A stretch of DNA of 64,000 bases from Puccinellia tenuiflora (lineage: Eukaryota; Streptophyta; Magnoliopsida; Poales; Poaceae), in contig QRDG01001868.1 in assembly GCA_012064385.1 (NCBI GenBank), forward strand, positions 244,530 to 308,529, in the 5' to 3' direction. A program made the translations under genes and the position numbers. The notes beneath the pieces are model-generated. The model searched no databases. It worked only from the letters and a program-made list of their open reading frames with translations, and was not told where the DNA came from. Shown in pieces: positions 57,764-64,000 of the stretch. Numbering within the stretch: the stretch's first letter is position 1; the number at the start of each line of letters is the position of its first letter.

Positions 57764-59217
57764 GGGCAGGACTAAACAGGAACCTGCCTTAAGAGTTCCT
57801 ATTTAGCTTAAGTAGGAACTATTCCTAACTAGGGACACAACCCGACCCGTACCTAAACCTAACCTCCCTGCTAAACCGAACCTCCATCTGGGTCACGACC
57901 CCACTCACCCCACCTTGCTCGCTGCCCCCATTCCCTCGAGCCACCTCCATGGTGTGCCGCCGCCGCGCCGCCGCCGTCCTGGCCGAGGGCCCGCGCCGCC
58001 ACCGCCTCCTGCCGCCCTCCGTCCCGGCCGCCGCATCCCGCCGCGCTCCGCCCTGACTGCATCCCGCCGCCTCCCGCCACGCTTCGCCCCGACCGCCTCG
58101 CGCCGCCCAGGGAGGTCGAGCCCCCCACACCTCCGCCGCCCCCGAGAGGTCGAGCCCCCCGTCGCCGCCCTCGACCCCGTCGCCCCCCGTCGCCCCGACC
58201 TCCCAGCCGCTCGCCCGGTTCCACCACATCAGCCTGGGCCTGCTCGCACTTCCCACCTCCCCCGGCACATGGCGGCGCCGCCCTCGTCTCTAGCCGCGAC
58301 CGGCACGAGCTCCTTCCGCCCCCTCTGCTGGCCGCCGCCGGCCACCCAAACCTCCTACCCCGACCTCCTGGGTCACCGGCGCCGCCCCCATCGAGGAACT
58401 CCGCCATGGTCCTGCTCCGAGGAGGTCCGCGATGGTCCTGCTGCTACTTGATTTCGCGCCCCTCTGCTGCCGCGCCTCCGCCGGGAGGTCGAGCACCTCT
58501 TCGCTCCCCAAGCCGCCACCTCGCCGCTGGCAGGAGGCTGCAGCTCTCCAGCTCCCGACAGGCTCTCTTGCAGGGGCGCTGCCGTCGGTGCGTGCGGCCA
58601 CTGCACCTTCCCCTGCCCGGCGCGGACCTCGACCACCTCCTGCCCGGCGCGGTGCATCCCCGGCCACCTCCTGCCCGGCGAGGCCCCTCCACCTCCTGGC
58701 CGCCGGCAAGGTCCGCGCCAGGACTTCCCCGTCACGTCATATTCGTCCCCATGGCGCTCTCTTGGCACTGGATTTGGGCGCAGACCTCTCTTCTCCTTCA
58801 GTGTACTGAACTACTTTTTTTTTGAAAGTTCATTGTGTCAACTATTAAAGTTCATTGCATTCTGAAAAAATGTTCATAAAAAAGTTCATTTCATTCAAAA
58901 AAAAAAGTTCACTTCGGTCATAAAAAAAGGTTCAATTAGTTCAGAAAAAAAGTTCATGTGCCGTTGCCAAAAAAAGTTCACCTCGTTCCGAAAATTGTTC
59001 GGGAAAAAAGTTCACTTCAATTTCCGTCTGAAGGTTCACATGTCATGCGCGAGAAGGTTCACTTGGTACAGAAAAAAAGTTCATTTGCAATATGCAATTT
59101 CGTGGGTTCCGTTAGAAGGTTCACATGATGTAGCGTTAAGGTTCACTTAGCATATCCGAGAAGGTTCAGAAAGTTCCTGTTTAGCTTAAACAGGAATAGG
59201 TTCCTTTTTAGCTGAGT
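57764..59217 (+). mobile_element. TA-flanked hairpin-ended element C (1.45 kb)
   Basis: Lies between TA runs at 57754-57763 and 59218-59243. Left end GGGCAGGACT, then X = AAACAGGAAC (57774-57783), inverted GTTCCTATTT (57795-57804) and a third copy AAGTAGGAAC (57810-57819). Right end: GTTCCTGTTT (59173-59182), AAACAGGAAT (59188-59197), GGTTCCTTTTTA (59199-59210), then GCTGAGT. A GC-rich block (about 57950-58760) lies near the left end and repeats of AAAGTTCA/GGTTCAC near the right. The outermost bases match element D although the stems differ. ORFs in the GC-rich block are low-complexity and I do not call genes. Confidence 0.72.
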
Positions 59218-59243
59218 TATATATATATATATATATATATATA
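59218..59243. repeat. (TA)n tract shared by elements C and D
   Basis: A run of about 13 TA units separates the right end of C from the left end of D. Confidence 0.95.
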
Positions 59244-61305
59244 GAGCAGGACTATTCTACAACCCCCTTTAAGAGATTGTAGAATACCTATTCTACAACC
59301 CCCACCCCATAAGAAACCAACTAAAACCGAACCGGTCAACCCCACCCCCGACCTACCCGCACGCTGCCCTCGTCCCCAACCTCCACCTACCCGCACGCTG
59401 CCCTCGTCCCCAACCACCACTATCTGCGCGTCGCCCCTGGAGCTCCGCGCGCCGCCCACCGGAGCTCCCACGGCGCGCCACCTCCCGGAGCTCCCACCGC
59501 GCGCCGCCCCCGGCCGACATGACCCCTTTCCGTCGGCGCGCCCGCCTCCGACATGCTTCCTCCGTCGGCGCGCCTCGACCCCGGCCTGCTACCCTCCGTC
59601 GACGCAGGCTGACCCCGGCCATCCACCTCCACCAAATTGGCGTCGCGTTCCCCTCCGGCGGGATGGCCCCGACCTCCGTCGTGCGCCGACCTGGGAGAGC
59701 CCCGACCTCCGCCGCGCGCTGCCCTGGGAGGGCCCCGAGCTTCGTCCGCCCGCTGCACGAGAGAGCCCCCACCTGCGCCGCCTCGCCTGCGCCCCGTGAG
59801 GCACCCGACCACGCCGCCCTAGGCACCATCGACAGTGAACTCCACGTCTTCCTCCGAGCGTCGTCGTGGGGCACGGCGATTTGGTCGACGACGAGATGTC
59901 GCGGTCCACTGGTAGCCATCTGCGTCCACTTGACTATGAAAGTCCCAACAGTGTAGCTCTGAACCTCATAGTCCAGCGACGTGGACCACAATTTTTACAG
60001 CTCTGAACCTCACAGGGGCTCCGCTTGAGCAAGCTATTGGTGCAAACTGCTGTGGAAGATCAACATCGACAAGTGCGAGTAGCGCCTCTTTGAAAAAAGA
60101 TTATTGCAACAAGTTTAGAACACAAAAATAAAAATAGGTGTGACTTTGAAGTTCACTTTGAACAAATCTGAAGTTCAGTTTTGACCGCAAAATAGTTCAT
60201 TTTGACTCGTCAAAAAAGTTAAGTTTTAAAATTACGGAAGCTCAAAATTAGAAGTTCAGACCGTCCATCACCAAGGTTCATTGTTTTATTCATAAAAAAC
60301 CAAATTTATTCACAAGTAAAAAGCGGTTCACTTTACTGTAAAAATGAAGTTCATTTGAAGAATATTTTGAAGTTCACTGTATACAAAAGAATATTTTGAA
60401 GTTCATTAGGAAAAAAGTCGAAGTTCACTTGCACGACGGACGAAGTTCAGAAAAAATTGTGTCACACGAGAAGTTTATTCGTGATTTTCTATGAAGTTTA
60501 CTTCTGTGAAAAGTTCACTCTATATCACGCAGAAGTTCAACCTGAACATAACTAGCGGCATTGAAAATTTAAGTTCACTTTCCGCATGCTAGAAGTTCAC
60601 TTCAAAAAAATATGAAGTTCACCGTATAGAAAGAACTCACTTAAAAAAAGTTGGAAAGTTCACTCAAAAAAATTTTAGAAGTCCACTATTGTTGTTTTTC
60701 AGAAATTCACTTCGAATTTCTAAAAAACAAGGGTTCATTTCATACGCTCAAAAGAAGTTAACATTTCCATGCTCCGTGAAGAAGTTCACTTATGTGTTCG
60801 GAAGAAGTTCAGTCTTGTGAAGTGGGAAGTTCAGAAAATACGAGAATTCTAAAACAACAGAATTATGTATATTTAAAACTTCTGTTAAACCATAAGGAAT
60901 TTCGAAAAAATGCGTGAGATAACAAAGTTGCGGATTTTTCATAGCTTTCCAACGACATATCATTTGCGTCAATCCGATTAACGGTTTGCAAATGGCGACC
61001 AAAATACTGTACGGTCGCGAAAAAAGTGTTCGTATATATGAAATTCTTTAAAAACCGTAACTAATTTCGAAAACCTGTGAACATGAAAAAGTTTCGTAAT
61101 TTCGATAACTATCCAACGGTATATCATATGCATCATTCCGATAAGCGGATCAAAAATCGCACTAGAAAATTTTCCGGCGAATGTAGAGAATCACTGTGTT
61201 TCGTCAGGAAGTTCACATTTACAGCATGTGGAGTTCACAGTTGTGACGCGTGAAGTTCGAAAGTGTTGTAGAATAGTTATTCTACAACTGGTTGTAGAAT
61301 AGCTG

Positions 61306-61308
<3 letters not shown>
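59244..61308 (+). mobile_element. TA-flanked hairpin-ended element D (2.1 kb)
   Basis: Left end GAGCAGGAC, then X = TATTCTACAA (59253-59262), inverted TTGTAGAATA (59277-59286) and a third copy TATTCTACAA (59289-59298), all perfect. Right end: TTGTAGAATA (61266-61275), TATTCTACAAC (61278-61288), GTTGTAGAATA (61291-61301), then GCTGAGG. Internally there is a GC-rich block (about 59330-59870), then at least 14 copies of GAAGTTCA with spacers (60120-61260), then two units related to the 178-bp repeat of element A. No transposase is recognised. Confidence 0.75.

Positions 61309-61348
<40 letters not shown>
61309..61348. repeat. (TA)n tract between elements D and E1
   Basis: About 20 TA units. Confidence 0.95.
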
Positions 61349-61351
<3 letters not shown>

Positions 61352-61706
61352 ACGCGCTATTTGACACCCAGGGAGTAGAATAGTTATTCTACACCCACAC
61401 CATATCTTTCCAACCGTAGATAATTTTTACGTCACGTAAATTTTTTATTACTATGTAAGTCAAGAAGAACGTAAGAAAATATTGATATGATGTAAAACTT
61501 TTTTTTACATGACGTACAAAAAATACGTATTTTTTATGATTTTTACACTATTATGACTCATAAAATGTAAATTTTTTATGTCAATTTTTTGTTGTGGGAC
61601 TATATGAATGTAATTATTTGTATATCAAACATAAATTCTAAATAAAAGAATGTAAAAAAACAACGGGTGCAAAATAAGATATTATGCACCCTGGGTGCTA
61701 AATAGT

Positions 61707-61709
<3 letters not shown>
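61349..61709 (+). mobile_element. TA-flanked MITE E1 (361 bp)
   Basis: Left end GGGACGCG, then CTATTTGACACCC, inverted GGGAGTAGAATAG and TTATTCTACACCC: the same three-part end with an imperfect stem. The right end, read inward, has CTATTTAGCACCC, its inverted copy and TTATTTTGCACCC. The interior is AT-rich with ACGTCACGTAAA-like palindromes. It is a near-mirror copy of E2. Confidence 0.75.

Positions 61710-61751
<42 letters not shown>
61710..61751. repeat. (TA)n tract between E1 and E2
   Basis: About 21 TA units form the centre of a large inverted repeat made by E1 and E2. Confidence 0.95.
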
Positions 61752-61754
<3 letters not shown>

Positions 61755-62102
61755 ACCCTATTCGACACCCAGTGTGCAGAATAACTTATTTTGCACCCAT
61801 CATTTTTTTACATTGTTACATTAATAAATTATGTTACATATGTAAATATTTACATCATGTTGACCTGTAATAAAAACGACATAAAAAATGAGTTAAAATG
61901 ACGTAAAATTCATAAAATCAACATAAATACGTGTAACGTCACATAAATAAAAAGATTTCATCATTTATATTTTTTCTTATGTTCTCCTTAACATAATACA
62001 TAAAACAAAATTTACGTGACGTAAAAATCATATACGGTTTTGAAGATAGAGGGTGGGTGTAGAATAACTATTCTACCCTCTGGAAGTCAAATAGCGCATC
62101 CC
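61752..62102 (-). mobile_element. TA-flanked MITE E2 (351 bp), inverted relative to E1
   Basis: Its right end, read inward (GGGATGCG, CTATTTGACTTCC, inverted copy, TTATTCTACACCC), matches the left end of E1, and its left end matches the right end of E1. The interior shares TTTTTACGTCACGTAAATTT in the reverse sense. E1 and E2 are therefore two copies of one family in opposite orientation. Confidence 0.75.
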
Positions 62103-62230
62103 TATATATAGATATATATATATATATACGTATAAAATCTGAGTATATAATCTGCTCGTATCTGAGTATACGTATATATATAAAAAAACAACGGGTGCAA
62201 AATATATATATTCATAACTGAGTATAAAAT
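62103..62230. repeat. TA-rich junction with a short E-type remnant
   Basis: Alternating TA tracts are interspersed with two copies of a flank phrase (CTGAGTATA...ATCTGCTCGTAT, near 62137 and 62217). A short piece AAAAACAACGGGTGCAAAAT (near 62184-62203) matches the inner part of an E-type end. It looks like filler or an incomplete insertion. Confidence 0.55.
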
Positions 62231-63127
62231 CTGCTCGTATACGACAACCGAAACAGAAAACTTACAACACGAAAGTTGTGCGTAACGTTGAGATGAAGCT
62301 ACACGTCAAAGGATATCTCAAACAATCGATCGAGTACAACGAATTTGACAAAATTCGTCCAAAAAAGAGGCAAACATCAGTGCAAAATTGAGAAGTTACA
62401 GTCGACGAAACTTGAAAGCGAGCATCAGAATGAAACCTACTCGTCGACGCGCATATTTCTCATGTACACTTTATTTTGAATCGAGCAATATTTAGGGAGA
62501 TTAATAGGGCAATTAGTGGAGAGGTTAAGTAAGGTGAGTAGAACAAATCAAAGTGCCCAGCCTGAGCTACTCTGGGGCAACCATGTAGCATACAGTTACA
62601 AAATTGCTATGGGGCAACCATGCAGCATACAGTTACAAAATTGCACTGCGCGAGGTTGGCTAAGTGGAACAACCGACTCTCGGATCTGGCCCAGAGTGCT
62701 CCAAACAGGTCAAAAATCGTCTCGAACAGTGCATTCTTGTAACGCGTGGGCTACCAAACATGCGGTTGGCCTTTTCCCCAGCTTCTCTTTAGTTTTTTTT
62801 AAATGACTTCAGCTTTTTTGTGCAGATGCGATTTTGCACAATTTGTGGGAGCGTAGTTGGGCCGGAATCCGGAAGGGCTGCACTGTTGGGCCGCATCGGT
62901 AGCCGCTGCGCTGCTAAGGGCAAGCCTGCCACGCTGCTCGACCTCCTCCCCCACGCAGCCCCGCCTTTCTCTCCTTCCAGCCGCCCCTGTCTCCGCCGTC
63001 CAGCCCCTCTCGTCCCCGGCGCCCACCCCTCTCAACGCCACGCCACGCCGCGGCCCGCCTCCCACGCTTCCTACCTCCGCGCCGCCGCCGGGAACTCCTC
63101 TGCTGTCACTAAATTTCTTTGTTGCCG
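62231..63127. other. Intergenic sequence and leader of the rightmost gene
   Basis: A two-unit tandem repeat (GGGGCAACCATGTAGCATAC, near 62573 and 62611) is present. The last 250 bases are C/T-rich and GC-rich, like a plant 5' UTR. An upstream frame from 62857 is open, but its composition is leader-like and I do not use it. Confidence 0.45.
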
Positions 63128-64000
63128 ATGGGGAAGCTGAAGCCCGACCCTGCAACAGCTACTCCTCGAGGTACGAAACCTTAGCCGCCGTCTCTTGCCC
63201 GAAGCTTCCAATTTCTACCTTACTTGCTCGGTTGCTCCCCCTCCTGATGCTACGCTATCGTGTGGTTTCAGGTCAGAAGAGGCGGCGTGACAAGTCCAAG
63301 CGGCCGGCGCTTGACGGTGGTCTGCCTGACTCTCCAGGTTCGGTTTTTGTTATCGTGTTTATCGTTTATGCTCTCTCTCCCCCTCCGGCAGATAATAAAA
63401 AATTGGCAATATAGCAAAACTAGAATAGGCCCTTCTCCTTTCTCGACATTTCTTGCTTCATGCAGCAATGTAGCAGTAATAAAGCTCCCTTTATCGAAAA
63501 AAGCAATGTAGTGCAGCCTGCGCCTTTTCTTATTAGACTTAATTACTTGACCATGCAGATGGAATCACAGCAACGGTTCGGCATGAGAAACAATCCAATG
63601 AGGGCTCTCAAGGCCTATATCAGAGTGATGTAGATCACTTAACAGATGATTGCAGTGTTTCCAGTGAGGATGAGCCACATGATATGATGAGCAAGAAAAA
63701 TGATGCTTTTGACGAAATCGACTCGTCATGGTTGGTGCTACTGATACAACAGTATTCATATTTTTTTCTTCACTGACTGGGAGGCTTAATAATGACCGTT
63801 ATCTCAATGGACAAGTACTGTATTATTTTTATATATGATATCAGTCATTCAGTTTTGGCTATAGTATGCTATGTCCCTACCTTTGTCCTATATGACATGG
63901 TTTCAGAATGCTTTCTAATGTTGCCTCTACTGTATCATTTTCGTAGCAATAATAAGATCCTTAAAAACTTAAAATCAATCAGAGATCCATTTTACATGCT
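63128..64000 (+). CDS. Unidentified gene, first exons, truncated by the window end
   Basis: The ATG at 63128 (context GCCGATGGGG) opens exon 1, 63128-63170 (MGKLKPDPATATPR). Exon 2, 63272-63337, continues QKRRRDKSKRPALDG, and exon 3 starts at 63559 with GITATVRHEKQSNEG and runs acidic (SSEDEPHD, FDEIDSSW). Junction phases agree and all sites are GT-AG. The exon 3 donor is unclear (63730 or 63734). The KRRRDKSKR cluster is a likely nuclear or nucleolar signal. I do not recognise the family; a ribosome-biogenesis or RNA-processing factor would fit the composition, but that is a guess. The remainder lies beyond the window. Confidence 0.6.

Noticed and set aside
57825..58825. Pro/Ala/Arg-rich ORFs in the GC-rich block of element C
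   Set aside because: Open in four or more frames at once, without domain features; possible captured exon not excluded but not supported.
59353..59991. 212-residue minus-strand ORF in element D
   Set aside because: Composition-driven Arg/Gly-rich reading, no conserved motif, crosses the GC-rich/AT boundary without splice logic.
51283..62770. One large transposon spanning the whole TA-flanked region
   Set aside because: CCCGTTTGGTTGCC near 51284 and GGGCTACCAAAC near 62747 look like partial inverse partners, but the match does not extend beyond a few bases and no target duplication is found.
62857..63414. 185-residue ORF upstream of and overlapping the rightmost gene
   Set aside because: It reads through the exon 1 donor and intron in a different frame; the short ATG 63128 frame is supported by three phase-compatible GT-AG exons.

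Overview
The window looks like a stretch of a large, repeat-rich grass genome, most probably wheat or a close relative (Triticeae). The reasons are nested Copia retrotransposons with an initiator-Met tRNA primer-binding site (TGGTATCAGAGCC), an Angela/BARE-type LTR, Stowaway and hAT MITEs, spliced plant genes with GT-AG introns and a 197-bp assembly gap of Ns. All family assignments come from reading the sequence; no search was run.

Layout. From 1 to 4331 lies a decayed multi-exon transposon-associated gene (PF04195-like), cut by a non-autonomous Angela/BARE-type Copia element (4332-12578) that carries gag but no recognisable pol. From 12579 to 15632 come a GC-rich unclassified stretch, an old segmental duplication (one copy carrying a small retroposed insert) and a Stowaway MITE. 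From 15.6 to 27.1 kb is a small gene island: a plant-conserved uncharacterised gene (minus), an eight-exon chloroplast-type CPBP/CAAX protease gene (plus), a two-exon secreted cysteine-rich peptide gene (minus), a dead LINE and a two-exon LBD transcription factor gene (minus).

From 27514 to 50480 one Sirevirus-like Copia element (TSD GTTGT) carries gag, a broken pol, an hAT MITE and an extra spliced ORF downstream of pol. A second, younger, gag-only Sirevirus-like element (32686-43247, TSD ATGTT) is inserted in its pol.

From 51.7 to 62.1 kb is the most unusual region: six elements, several of them head to tail, each bounded by (TA)n microsatellite. Their ends are built as X - inverted X - X, a hairpin plus a third copy. 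Families with unrelated stem sequence keep this architecture, and two related families keep the same outermost bases while the stem sequence has changed on both sides together. I see no transposase gene. The first element also carries about five 178-bp tandem repeats and a gypsy-type solo LTR. The window ends with the first exons of an unidentified gene with a basic nuclear-type N-terminus (63128 onward).

The host genes do not form an obvious pathway; they are a normal low-density island surrounded by nested repeats. The mobile elements give a relative order: the outer Sirevirus landed before the inner one, and the TA-flanked elements appear to have piled into each other's TA tracts.
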